A stretch of DNA of 64,000 bases, taken from contig NZ_CP047898.1 of NCBI RefSeq assembly GCF_009911795.1, forward strand, positions 186,001-250,000, given 5' to 3'. The position numbers and the translations under genes are program-made. Below, piece after piece: positions 23,955-32,445 of this stretch; position 1 is the stretch's first letter; each line of letters opens with the position of its first letter. The notes under the pieces were generated by a model. It was not told the origin of the DNA. It did no database searches and was given only the letters and a program-made list of their open reading frames with translations. Origin of the DNA: Pseudarthrobacter psychrotolerans. GTDB lineage: Bacteria; Actinomycetota; Actinomycetes; Actinomycetales; Micrococcaceae.

Positions 23955-23987
23955 GGTGTCATGACACCTTTGGTGGTTGTCATGACA
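23955..23987. promoter_or_regulatory. paired palindromic operators of the toxin-antitoxin unit
   Basis: GGTGTCATGACACC at 23955-23968 is a perfect 14-bp palindrome. A second TGTCATGACA core is at 23978-23987. Their centres are 21 bp apart, two helical turns, placing two dimers on one DNA face as ribbon-helix-helix repressors prefer. They lie between the relaxase stop and the antitoxin start. Confidence 0.7.
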
Positions 23988-24005
23988 CCCATCTAGAATT
24001 GTCGG

Positions 24006-26666
24006 CTAGAGTTCCCATGCCGCGTCGATGTCGGCAGGTTGAATTTCGTCCGGACCAGGGGTAGGTGTGCGATCCCAGCCGACGGGTATTGTCCCCAGCG
24101 TGCCCAGGTTCTCGAACTCTTCCGTGAGCTGTTCGGCGAACCTGAGACGTTCGTGGTCCTCAGCGAAGGAGACGTTCGCCCAGACATCCTCGGGTTCGGC
24201 GCTGCGGGCGTTCGTGGGGCGGGGAGGGAGGTGCTTTCTGGCCCGTTCGTAGTAGTCGGTCATGGTTTTGTCTGTGGATTTAGGTGGTGTTCCCCATGGT
24301 GTTTCGGCGTCCTGTTGGCCGGATACTTCCCGCCAGGCCGTGACGGCACGCACGGTTGCTGGGAAGTTTTCAGTCTCTTGGTGTTCCTCGCGCAGTTCGT
24401 TGACCCAGTCGGGGGAGTCATCCCCTGCCAGTGGAGGGATGAGCTGATCCAGGCGGGCGCTGATTTTGTCCTGTAGAAGCTGTTGGATGCGCCGGCCTTC
24501 GGCTGTTGCCGGTGCGAAGGCGGCGGTGACGACGCCGACGTCGGATCTGGGGGAATCGGTGGCGGATTCCGTTGTGGCGGCCTTGAGCATTTCCTCAACA
24601 CTTGCGTTTTGCGGGTTGGCACTGTTGAGGGGCGGGCCGGCGTGGACGAGGGCGGTGAAGAGCCTGTCCGTGGTGATCTCTTCTTTCCGTTCCGGACTGA
24701 GGTTGGCGTCCAGCCAGTCGAGCATGGTGGAGGTCTTGTCGGAGGATCCGGCATAGTCGTATTCGAAGACCATGCGGGCGAAGTCGTTGGCGTAGCCGTG
24801 CTCGGCGTCGCGGACTTCGTGGGCGGTCATCTCGTGTGCCTGATTGCCAAGGACACCTTTCAGGACGGCCATCGCATCTTCGGGAAGGATCTTGCGGACC
24901 ATGCCCCACTCGTCGGGTGCGTGCTCTTCTTCTGGATCCGGAAGGTCCACGTAGCAGGTGTTCCCGTGTCGGCCGCGGGTCATGGCGACGTAGAACAGTT
25001 CGCGTGCGAGTCCGGGTGAGACGACGGTGTGCGCCGAATCGACGGTGACGCCCTGGGAGCGGTGGGAGGTGCAGGCGTAGCCGAGTTCTACAGAGGCGTG
25101 GAGGTAGTCGGGGTCCAATTCAATGAGGGCGCCGGTATCGGTGCGGGTGGCGGTTACCGATCCGTCGGGACGGATCGTGGTCACGGCCAACCGTGTTCCG
25201 TTTTTGATGAAGTGCCCCTCGGAGTCTTTGAGCCGGCGGTCGTTCTGTCGTGCAAGGATCAGGTCGCCGGTGCCGGCCACCCCGCTTCTGAGATTGACCC
25301 TGGTTTCCAGGTTCACTCGGCCGGCGGCGGCAAGGTCCAGCTGGGCGCGGATGTTCAGGTCGTTCACGGTTCCGTTGTCTCCTGCGATGAGCAGGCTGGC
25401 GGTGATGTCCTCTTTGGTGTCTTCCATCCATGCTTGGTAGGCGCGGTCCGGGGCGGTCCCTTCGGGGCATCCGTGGATCCTGCCTTGCTCGAGGTAGGTC
25501 GCCAGGATGTCCGGGTCCCCGGTGCGCAGGCGCAGGGATGCTGTCCGTTCCCATTCGGCGCTGAATCTCCAGACGCTGGTCAGGATGGGCGGGTTGGTGT
25601 TGCGTTCCAACCATCCTAGAAACCCACCGGCTTCGACGGCGTCGATCTGGGCGGCGTCTCCCACGAGCAGAAGTTTGGCCCCGGCGTCATCTGCCTGGCG
25701 GGCGAGTTCGGCCGCGGCGGCAGTGCCGACCATGGATGCTTCGTCCAGGATGACGAGCTGACCTGGCCGCATCCGGTATTTGGCTTGCTCGGCGTACTTT
25801 GTGGCGAGCCTGGTGCATGCGGCGTTGAGGCGGGCCTGTGCCCTGTCCCCGGCCCCTCCTTTCGCTGGGGATCCTTTGATGGAGGATTGGTGCCGGTCCA
25901 CGATGGCTTCGAGCTTGCTGATCTGCACTGCCCGGCGCGCGGCGCCGTCACCGACGGATTCGTACAGCCACTTGGCGACGTTGTCTGTGGGTGCGTCTAT
26001 TTCCTCCCCAAGGACGGCGGCAGCGACGGCCGAGGGTGCGAGCCCGATCACGGAACCTGTTCCGTGGGTCCCTTCCCAGACATCGCGTACGGCTTTCATG
26101 GTCGTGGTCTTGCCGGTCCCGGCTGGGCCGATGATGCCGTCGATGGCCGTCCCGCTGCACAGAACTGCCTGCGCAGCTGCGGCCTGATCCTCGCTCAGGG
26201 GCCGGCCTTCCCTGGTCCGCACCAGGGTGAGTGCTGTCCGGGTTTCGTCCGCGTCCAGTGCCGGCGCTGTTGCTGTTGTCCCGGCGATGAGGAATGCCTC
26301 GTCGTCCAGGATCTGTGTGGTGGTGAACCGCTTCGTTTCCTCGTGCTCGAAGGAGCTTCGGCCGCGGATGCTCAGGAACGGGTTTCCCGCTTCGGGCATG
26401 GACATACGTTCCGGGCTGAGGGCGACGGCTCTCAGGGCTGCTGCTTCGACCACCCGGTCCACGAGCTGTTCCCGGTCCGCCGCGGATCCCATCCGTACCC
26501 CACGGAGCAGCCGTTCCGTAGAAGCAATCAGGTTGGCCCGGGTGAACGTGGTCCGTCGGCTGCTTGCGTCGTGGAGGCAGAATTTGCCCAAGGCGTCCAC
26601 GACGTCCTGACCAAGGTCGGCGTTGGCGACGACTGCGACCTCATGTCCTACCGCATCCCGGATCAC
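24006..26666 (-). CDS. MobF/TrwC-type conjugative helicase half (TraA-like, RecD superfamily)
   Basis: About 886 residues forming the superfamily 1 helicase of a relaxase-helicase. Walker A is GIIGPAGTGKTTTMKAV, Walker B is LVILDEASMVGTAAAAEL, and VWRFSAEWERTASLRLRTGD and LGYACTSHRSQGVTVDSAHT follow as motifs IV-V. It unwinds the transferred strand during conjugation. The frame begins with the overlap at 26663-26666. The natural junction reads ATVIRDAVGHEV and continues the relaxase chain if one G is added to GGGG 26673-26676. Split by a single base, it is probably one protein of about 1250 residues in a functional copy. Confidence 0.82.
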   Translation of the reverse strand: MIRDAVGHEVAVVANADLGQDVVDALGKFCLHDASSRRTTFTRANLIASTERLLRGVRMGSAADREQLVDRVVEAAALRAVALSPERMSMPEAGNPFLSIRGRSSFEHEETKRFTTTQILDDEAFLIAGTTATAPALDADETRTALTLVRTREGRPLSEDQAAAAQAVLCSGTAIDGIIGPAGTGKTTTMKAVRDVWEGTHGTGSVIGLAPSAVAAAVLGEEIDAPTDNVAKWLYESVGDGAARRAVQISKLEAIVDRHQSSIKGSPAKGGAGDRAQARLNAACTRLATKYAEQAKYRMRPGQLVILDEASMVGTAAAAELARQADDAGAKLLLVGDAAQIDAVEAGGFLGWLERNTNPPILTSVWRFSAEWERTASLRLRTGDPDILATYLEQGRIHGCPEGTAPDRAYQAWMEDTKEDITASLLIAGDNGTVNDLNIRAQLDLAAAGRVNLETRVNLRSGVAGTGDLILARQNDRRLKDSEGHFIKNGTRLAVTTIRPDGSVTATRTDTGALIELDPDYLHASVELGYACTSHRSQGVTVDSAHTVVSPGLARELFYVAMTRGRHGNTCYVDLPDPEEEHAPDEWGMVRKILPEDAMAVLKGVLGNQAHEMTAHEVRDAEHGYANDFARMVFEYDYAGSSDKTSTMLDWLDANLSPERKEEITTDRLFTALVHAGPPLNSANPQNASVEEMLKAATTESATDSPRSDVGVVTAAFAPATAEGRRIQQLLQDKISARLDQLIPPLAGDDSPDWVNELREEHQETENFPATVRAVTAWREVSGQQDAETPWGTPPKSTDKTMTDYYERARKHLPPRPTNARSAEPEDVWANVSFAEDHERLRFAEQLTEEFENLGTLGTIPVGWDRTPTPGPDEIQPADIDAAWEL

Positions 26667-27757
26667 GGTGGCGGGGAGTAGCCGGAGTCAAGCGCGCGTT
26701 GACGCCAACCGATCATCTTTTCCGGAAGCGACTCCGTTGAGGGCTGCTTCGCGGTGCGGGAAAAGAGGGTCGCTTGCTGGCGCATCTTCAGAACCATCGC
26801 CTGGGGAGGGCGTTTACCATACTGCTCCACCCATTCCGCCACCAGGGTATCGGTCAGGGCTTCGACTTCCAGTGACCTGGACGAGAACTCAGTGATGAGC
26901 CCGTCCGGGATGCCTGCCAGTTCCGCGCGGGCGTCCCGCGGATCCTTGTCCGCTTCTCCGAGCTGCTTGAGTAGGTCTTCCGCGTCCGTGCCGGCGAGCC
27001 CGGCGATTCCGTCGCGGATCTCTGCGACGGCTCCGGTGCGGTCATAGATCCGGTCGAAGAGGATGCTGTTGTACTTCTCCGAGACGGCGACCATGTTCCG
27101 GTGCAGCGTGTAGGAATCCAGAGTGACCCATTTGCCGTCGCTGACCCGGCGAACACGGTTGGCGATCACCGTATGCGTGTGCAACTGGGGATCACCGGCA
27201 CGGGAGTCCCAGTGATCAAACATGGAAGCAATCGCTCCTTCGACCGCCACCCACGCAACACCGCCATGACCGGCGCGTGCCTGGATGACGTTTCTCTCCA
27301 GCCAGTCCATGCATTCTTCTACGGCCTGCTTGTGGGCCTCGTAGAGGTCTGCCTGCAGCTTCGGATTCGCCAATGCCCAGAGAACACTGACAGATTTGGG
27401 CGGGCTGAACGTCAGGTCGAAACCGGCCACCGCTTCACGTGCTGCGCGTGCCGCGTTGCCAATCGGTGTCTTCGCTCCTTCCGGGGCAGTTGCGGCCGTG
27501 ATGGGCCTGGCCCCGAGCTCCTTACCGGACTCAGGATGTGTGAACTGCTCATAGATGCTCTTTGCCGCCCACTTGGTGACCTGCTGGCCGGACACCAGTC
27601 CGACACTTTCCAGGCCTCGACCGGCCCACCGACCGGGCGGCGCCTGGGTCTCGGTGTAGTACGCGGTGAGGTCCCTGGTTCCGATCTGTGCGCCGTCGCC
27701 GGCGGCCGCCGATTCGAGGTAGTAGTCGATGTTGATCCGCCCGATACTGACTGTCAT
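26663..27757 (-). CDS. MobF-family relaxase domain (TrwC/TraA-like)
   Basis: Nicks oriT and stays bound to the transferred strand by a tyrosine. The start at 27757 (MTVSIGRINIDYYLESAAAG) gives the canonical N-terminus. Active-site features are RDLTAYYTETQAPPGRWAG, the conserved FDLTFSPPKSVSVLWAL, and the His triad in DPQLHTHTVIANRV. The product ends at SGYSPPP because of the frame loss near 26675. The start overlaps the stop of the zinc-finger protein gene as ATGA, so they are translationally coupled. MobF relaxases mark conjugative or mobilisable elements. Confidence 0.85.
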   Translation of the reverse strand: MTVSIGRINIDYYLESAAAGDGAQIGTRDLTAYYTETQAPPGRWAGRGLESVGLVSGQQVTKWAAKSIYEQFTHPESGKELGARPITAATAPEGAKTPIGNAARAAREAVAGFDLTFSPPKSVSVLWALANPKLQADLYEAHKQAVEECMDWLERNVIQARAGHGGVAWVAVEGAIASMFDHWDSRAGDPQLHTHTVIANRVRRVSDGKWVTLDSYTLHRNMVAVSEKYNSILFDRIYDRTGAVAEIRDGIAGLAGTDAEDLLKQLGEADKDPRDARAELAGIPDGLITEFSSRSLEVEALTDTLVAEWVEQYGKRPPQAMVLKMRQQATLFSRTAKQPSTESLPEKMIGWRQRALDSGYSPPP

Positions 27758-28461
27758 TTCTTTCCCGCTTTCTTCTGTTGTTCGTTGCGCCAGGAAGCCC
27801 ATTGCTGCAGGGTCCGCTGGTCGGCTTCGGCAAGGGTCCGACCCTTGGTGCTTTGGTAGAGCTTCTGGCACAGCCGGTCCCACGATTTGTAAACCTGCGC
27901 TGCCGCCTTCGTTTGGTGCATGGTCTGGTCGTACGCCGTGCGCAGCTGCTTCTGTTTTGCCGCCAGCTGGGCGTAGGCGGCATTGCCGTCGGCAAGGCGC
28001 GCACGTAACTTGCCGACAACGGCGGGATCTGCCGCTGCGGCCCGGACCCCGTCCCTTTCCCCGGCAGCGGCAAGTTGCCGGCGCAGGTCCGTGATCTCCT
28101 CACGGAGGGCGGCAGTCTTTGCCGCCTGCTCCGCCACTACGGCAACGGCGCGGCGCCGCTCGGTATCAACGGCAGCTTCCAGGGACCGCACCCTTGCCTT
28201 GTACTTGTCTCTGGACTCCCGTACCCGGTACATCCCGGCCGTGGCACCCCGGACTTCCTCGGCCAGCGAGGCCACACGCCTGGCCAACCGCAAGGCCGTC
28301 TCAGCGGGCACCGGATCCGCGACAGGCAGCCCCCGCCGACGTCGGGACTTGGCCGTCTGCACGCACTCGGTGCGGCAGTAGATGCTTCGTTTGTCCCGTG
28401 ACTCTGGCAGGGGCCCGTGGCATTTCGGGCACGTCCGGGAGGGCAGTACAAGGTCTTCCAT
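27754..28461 (-). CDS. zinc-finger/coiled-coil protein upstream of the relaxase
   Basis: A 235-residue protein. An N-terminal four-Cys knuckle (CPKCHGPLPESRDKRSIYC, then RTEC) precedes a basic stretch and a long predicted coiled coil over residues 60-160 (SLAEEVRGATAGMYRVRESR, then AALREEITDLRRQLAAAG). No enzyme motif is visible. It directly precedes and overlaps the relaxase gene and faces the non-coding stretch that could hold oriT. A DNA-binding relaxosome accessory role is plausible but inferred. Confidence 0.65.
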   Translation of the reverse strand: MEDLVLPSRTCPKCHGPLPESRDKRSIYCRTECVQTAKSRRRRGLPVADPVPAETALRLARRVASLAEEVRGATAGMYRVRESRDKYKARVRSLEAAVDTERRRAVAVVAEQAAKTAALREEITDLRRQLAAAGERDGVRAAAADPAVVGKLRARLADGNAAYAQLAAKQKQLRTAYDQTMHQTKAAAQVYKSWDRLCQKLYQSTKGRTLAEADQRTLQQWASWRNEQQKKAGKK

Positions 28462-29263
28462 GCCCTGTTGTTCGTTCCCCGCCCGGAAACTGTGTGTGAG
28501 ATCGGGGTGTCAGAAGACCCCGGTGTGCACCTTGGTGCCAGAGGTGTGAGTCCTTTTTCGTACCTCGAGCCTCCTCTGGTGGCCTCTCGTCTTCGCTGGT
28601 CTCCTACCCTTTGGTAGGGCTGACGACTCGGGCTCTCGTTGCTCTGACGATGTGATTGCCATTTCGTCGTCGTGAGGCTTCATCCGGTTGTTCGGGCGAC
28701 GCTCCCGTGGGTGCTGCCAACGGCACCCATTGGCAACCACACAGGAAACCAGGCTGTGCCCGTTGCCCGCTCTCAGGCGGCGAGCCGAACAACCGAAGGG
28801 GACGTGGGCATTGGGTGTAGGCGGTCAGATGGGTCCCGGCGTCCACCTGAGTGCGGGAAAAGCCCGAAGGAAATAGCTTTTGCCGTGCACCTGTGGTCGC
28901 GGGGCGAACCCGCAGGACCCCTGCTGCCGCCTTGGGCAGCCCGGGGGCGAAGTCGAAACGGCCAACAGTGTGGAGCGGGCCCAATCACAGGGCTGGGATC
29001 TTCCCGCCAATGATGACAAAGTCGGCACCACGGTGCCTATGTCAGACGGCGGGACAGGGCACCGAGGTGGGCGTAGCCCGGAACGGGATACCGGACGAAG
29101 TCCAGGGCCGAAGGCTGTCCACCCATCGGCAACGGCAGGGCGGCAACGGCAGGGCGGCAACGGCAGGGCGGTAACGGCAGGGCGGTAACGGCAGGGCGGC
29201 GGGTTCTCCACATACGACACTGAGGCATTGGTGCCGGGCGGACTCGTTTGATGTGATTGGACG
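28462..29263. other. 800-bp non-coding structured region, candidate oriT
   Basis: No frame here looks coding. The DNA upstream of the relaxase operon contains several small inverted repeats: CCTACC-CTTT-GGTAGG at about 28603-28618, GGTC-GCGGG-GCGAA-CCCGC-AG-GACC at about 28908-28932, and GGCACC-AC-GGTGCC near 29025-29038. Five 14-bp tandem repeats follow. Position and repeats fit an origin of transfer for the adjacent MobF relaxase. A structured RNA is an alternative. No nic site could be assigned by eye. Confidence 0.4.
29127..29196 (+). repeat. five tandem 14-bp repeats
   Basis: The unit CGGCAACGGCAGGG occurs five times without spacers; copies four and five carry T for C at position 4. The period is not a multiple of three, so it is not a protein repeat. 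Iteron-like protein-binding sites near oriT, or simple slippage, are the main options. Confidence 0.8.
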
Positions 29264-29386
29264 ATGAGCTACGAAGACATGATCCTGCTCGGGGAAGAAC
29301 GCATCCGTGTACTTCAGGAGCACGAAGATGGCGCATGCCACTGCGGCGAGTCGTGGAGCGCCTGGGGTGCTTGCCCAGGCCGCTGA
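29264..29386 (+). CDS. small Cys-rich hypothetical protein
   Basis: A 40-residue frame MSYEDMILLGEERIRVLQEH, then EDGACHCGESWSAWGACPGR. Three Cys and one His in ACHCGESWSAWGACPG could form a minimal zinc site. The residue pattern looks protein-like although the ribosome site is weak. It stands alone between the tandem repeats and the resolvase. Function unknown. Confidence 0.4.
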   Translation: MSYEDMILLGEERIRVLQEHEDGACHCGESWSAWGACPGR

Positions 29387-29414
29387 GTGCAGACTCTGAC
29401 CCGCATCAAAGGCG

Positions 29415-29997
29415 TCATGCGGCGTCGCCTGCGCGTTCGATGGCACGGTAGACGGTTGAGCGCGATACCGCGAAGAGTTCGGCAAGCTCCACCGTCGTGT
29501 GCGTCCCTGCCCGGTGAACGGAGACCAGATGGGCTTCCTGTGTTTTTGAAAGCTTGGGCTGTTTCCCTCGTAGGCGGCCCTTCGCCTTGGCGACCGCCAT
29601 GCCTTCCCGGGTCCGTGCCCGGATCAGGTCGGCTTCGAATTCTGCAACCATGGCCAGGACGTTGAAGAGAAGCCGGCCTACGGGGTCGGTCGGGTCATGG
29701 ACGGAGCCTCCGATGCTGAGCTTGACTTCGCGGCGGGTGAGTTCGTCGACAATGTCCTTTGCATCGCGCAGCGACCTGGCCAGACGGTCGAGTTTGGTCA
29801 CGACTACGGTGTCCCCGTCCCGGCAGGCGGCCAACGCTTCCCGGAGTCCTGGGCGTGCCCGGTTGGCGCCGGTGAGGCCCTGGTCTGTGAACGTCTTCCC
29901 CGGGTGTCACCCCAAGAGCGGCCAAGGCATTCGTCTGTGAGGTGAGGTCTTGGTCGTTGGTGGATACGCGGGCGTATCCGATGAGGAGTCCGGTCAT
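29415..29997 (-). pseudogene. serine resolvase/invertase, frameshifted
   Basis: Begins MTGLLIGYARVSTNDQDLTS at 29997 with the catalytic Ser in RVST. After GVTPG the frame is lost; one G too many in the run seen as CCCC 29898-29901 on the plus strand. The next frame continues KTFTDQGLTGANRARPGLRE, then TVVVTKLDRLARSLRDA, KLSIGGSVHDPTDPVGRLLF, FEADLIRARTREGMA and a C-terminal helix-turn-helix (TTVELAELFAVSRSTVYRAI). All domains are present, so without the extra base it would be a full 193-residue recombinase. It probably belonged to a transposon; putative res-like repeats lie upstream. Confidence 0.8.
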
Positions 29998-30086
29998 GGT
30001 GTTGAATGTACCGTTTAGCCCCCCCGGCGGGATCGGGCAATTTCTCGGTCGGGTCTTACGGGAATCGGCCGGCTTGCGCCGGTGAA

Positions 30087-30160
30087 GGACCGGCTTACGG
30101 GCGCTTGAACTCGGAGGCAAAGAGGTGTGGCCACCCCCAGACTGTCGCCGCGATCCGAGG
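30087..30160 (+). repeat. dispersed recombination-site-like repeat R1
   Basis: GGACCGGCTTACGGGCG starts at 30087 and a second block CGCCGCGATCC ends about 70 bp later. The same two blocks at nearly the same spacing occur at 35738-35810, and a shorter variant at 31593. A related CGGGTCTTACGGGAATCGG lies just upstream at 30045. R1 is directly in front of the resolvase start, so a res-type site is a reasonable reading. Confidence 0.4.
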
Positions 30161-30292
30161 CCTGACGCTGTACTTGCTATTTAGGAGATGGGTCAAAATC
30201 GGTCGCTCTCGGCGTCCTCAAGAGTTCCAACAAACCGCAGAATCCCCCAGGGAATAATCGCTTTCGGCGCATCTCGCGGGACACTAGGAGTC

Positions 30293-31548
30293 GTGACCAC
30301 CGAAACCAACATAGTCAGGGAGCTCCTGGCCGAACTTCAACGCATGGCAAGGGGCACGACTAGCCCGGACGACGGCCATGCGATGACATTCCGCCTTCCG
30401 CCTGATCTCATTCGCCCTGAAGCGACAATGCTGGCTATGTCCCAGGATGACGTCGACGCGATGAACCGGGTAGAGGAAGCCCTCACACGGGATCTGCACT
30501 TCGAGCACATGGACAAGGCCACCGACGCGCTGAAGGATTTCGTCGCCCGGGCTTGGGCTGATCGCAAAACCGATCAAGTCCAGGAGTTCGTTGCCAAGCA
30601 CTCACGCGAACCGAGCGAGCTCGTCTGCTTCCTCCCGATCGAGTATCTGACCATCGATACCCCCACTAAGTTGCTCGGGCTACAACTCCTGCCTGTCACC
30701 GACCCATGCATTCCAACCGCAACCCCACCGTGGTTCGCTCTCGCGCCGCCCATCGGCAGCGTGGCCGCCATCCCCGTCACGGGCACCAACCTCGGGAGAA
30801 TGGCCGAGAGGGCACAGGCTCTCCTGGCGCACGCCCTCAGGGTCGCGCGCGTTGGTCTGCGTGACCACAACGGGATCAACGGCCGCCAGCTCAGGTTCCG
30901 ACCCGGCATTGCCTATGTGTTCAGCAACAACTTGTCGGGATGGCGATCTCGCAGCGAGGTCGCCTACGACCTCACATTGGGGCACTCCGGCCTCGACAGC
31001 ACAAACAACCGGCCAGTCTGGACGATGCCAGTGACTCCCATGACAGACATCCAGAAGAAGGCCGACCTTGCACTGCGCTGGATGGAACGTGCTCGGTTCG
31101 CTGACGAACCGCTCATCGCGCTCCTGTACCTCTTCTTTGCCCTCGAAGCCCTCCTCGGAGACAAGTCCGAGGGGCTCAAGGCAGACATGCTGGCGTTCCG
31201 ACAGCTCGTTCTGAGCTACATCGTGACCGGCGTCTTCCGCCACCCGAACAACACCTGGTTCTTATACGATCGAGTGCGCTCCGCCGCCGTGCACGGCGAA
31301 GATCCCCGCCCATCGACGATGCGACTGTGGACGACTTCGAGTGGGCCGTCCGTGACACGCTCAACGAGTACCTGACCTTCGCAAGCACCCAAAACATCGG
31401 CAGGAGGGGAAAGCTCATCAGGGCACTCGATTTGCATTCGGACGTCCCCAAGCTCGTGGACTGGATCCGCACGAACGCCGGAACCGGCTGGGAGACCTAC
31501 CTCGAGAAGGTGCTACCAACCGCAGAGGCGACGGAGGCCAATGAATAG
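30293..31548 (+). CDS. HEPN-domain (Apea-like) protein, frameshifted near the C-terminus
   Basis: The start is a GTG at 30293 with AGGAG upstream. About 335 residues in the first frame end in a HEPN-like helical unit: EPLIALLYLFFALEALLGDK, then LSYIVTGVFRHPNNTWFLYD, and RVRSAAVHGED. The final R-x4-H is the RNase motif of HEPN toxins and effectors. After CCC 31309-31311 the next frame continues IDDATVDDFEWAVRDTLNEY and runs to 31548; one added C makes it continuous at about 418 residues. HEPN proteins of this type are RNA-cutting defence effectors. The N-terminal 200 residues are unrecognised and may be the sensor. Confidence 0.6.
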
Positions 31549-31592
31549 CGAATAGAACCTCAACAGGGCCATTGTCGGGACTGTCCGCTAAA

Positions 31593-31641
31593 GGATCGGC
31601 TAACGGGCTGACGGGGTGACATTTATCGCTGCGATTCACGG
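31593..31641 (+). repeat. dispersed recombination-site-like repeat R2 (short variant)
   Basis: GGATCGGCTAACGGGC at 31593 matches R1/R3 (GGACCGGCTTACGGGC) at 14 of 16 positions. It is followed after a shorter gap by TATCGCTGCGATTCACGG, resembling TACCGCTGCGATCCACAGG of R3. It lies between the HEPN gene and the first AbiTii-type gene. Confidence 0.35.
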
Positions 31642-31653
31642 TCCTGCGACATC

Positions 31654-32334
31654 CTACTGGTGGATGTTCACGTTCTGCGTATTTTTTTCTCCCATTGCTA
31701 GGGCGTTCGTGCCGCCGTTTATGTATGTGTTGTAGATATTGGTCACGGCGTCTCTGACACCCTCATCCTGCACGGTTGGCCCCCCTGGCTCTCCCGCTTC
31801 GGGAAATGCCTGCTGCAGCTCCAAGGCCATCATCAGTGCCCGGTTGCGAATGGCGCCTATAACACCCTTGACTTGCGCGGAAGTCAGCAGCTGCCAAACC
31901 GAATAGATTTGGCAGCCGTCGACTATGGGCACTTTGCGCTCTTCTGCAAGGCCGCGGAGATGCTGAACGACGCGCAGGGGCCAGTATTTCTGGAGGCCGT
32001 CAACAGATGCTTCCAACTCGTCTATGGGTTCCGAGTAAGAGTGGGTAAACATGTCCCGCAGTGCTTCAGGAACCAATTTCCTGTCGAGCGGGTGGTCATA
32101 GATGCTACCGCCGTAACCTGTCCAGCGAACGATAACGGGCGTCGCTAAACGTCGTCTGTAGGGCGGGTAGTCATCATAAAGGTCCTCCGCATACCCAGTC
32201 AGTTCCTTCTTGCACCATTCGATGATGGGCAGGGACTCCATCCTGGTTCCAACGACAAGGAGCTTCCTGAGCGCGGAGCTGGTGTCATCCGAGTTCCCAG
32301 CCAGCACGTTGACGGCATCATCGAGAATGGTCAT
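31654..32334 (-). CDS. AbiTii-domain protein 1
   Basis: A 226-residue protein with the N-terminal AbiTii pattern: SALRKLLVVGTRMESLPIIE, then WCKKELTGYAEDLYDDYPPY and RRR. A central helical part (LLTSAQVKGVIGAIRNRALM, then MALELQQAFPEAGE) follows, then a C-terminal beta stretch (YNTYINGGTNALAMGEKNTQ). AbiTii domains occur in abortive-infection proteins. No transmembrane or effector part follows here, unlike the second copy. A TATAAA box (32340-32345) ends six bases before the ATG, so the mRNA may be leaderless. Probable phage-defence gene, by family association only. Confidence 0.65.
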   Translation of the reverse strand: MTILDDAVNVLAGNSDDTSSALRKLLVVGTRMESLPIIEWCKKELTGYAEDLYDDYPPYRRRLATPVIVRWTGYGGSIYDHPLDRKLVPEALRDMFTHSYSEPIDELEASVDGLQKYWPLRVVQHLRGLAEERKVPIVDGCQIYSVWQLLTSAQVKGVIGAIRNRALMMALELQQAFPEAGEPGGPTVQDEGVRDAVTNIYNTYINGGTNALAMGEKNTQNVNIHQ

Positions 32335-32445
32335 GCATCTTTATACCAGCGCGCATCAACAAACGATGACTCGGGCGGCCAGCAGAGGAACAAATTCGGA
32401 GGCCTAGTCCGTGACCCATGAAAGGCACCGCGACCAGGACAGCGA

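Noticed and set aside
28500..28530. Fifth Tn402-type internal repeat (TGTCAGAAG followed by GTGCACC)
   Set aside because: Only the first nine bases fit, spacing is wrong, and no terminal repeat accompanies it.
28604..28984. Open frame of 126 codons on the minus strand
   Set aside because: Composition is Arg/Pro/Gly-rich without any motif and it crosses the hairpin region; other frames are equally open, as expected for GC-rich non-coding DNA.
28780..29100. RNase P RNA or tmRNA
   Set aside because: The many hairpins prompted the thought, but none of the conserved P4, tRNA-like or tag-peptide elements can be found.
29127..29196. CRISPR-like short repeats
   Set aside because: The 14-bp units are contiguous with no spacers, and no cas gene is present.
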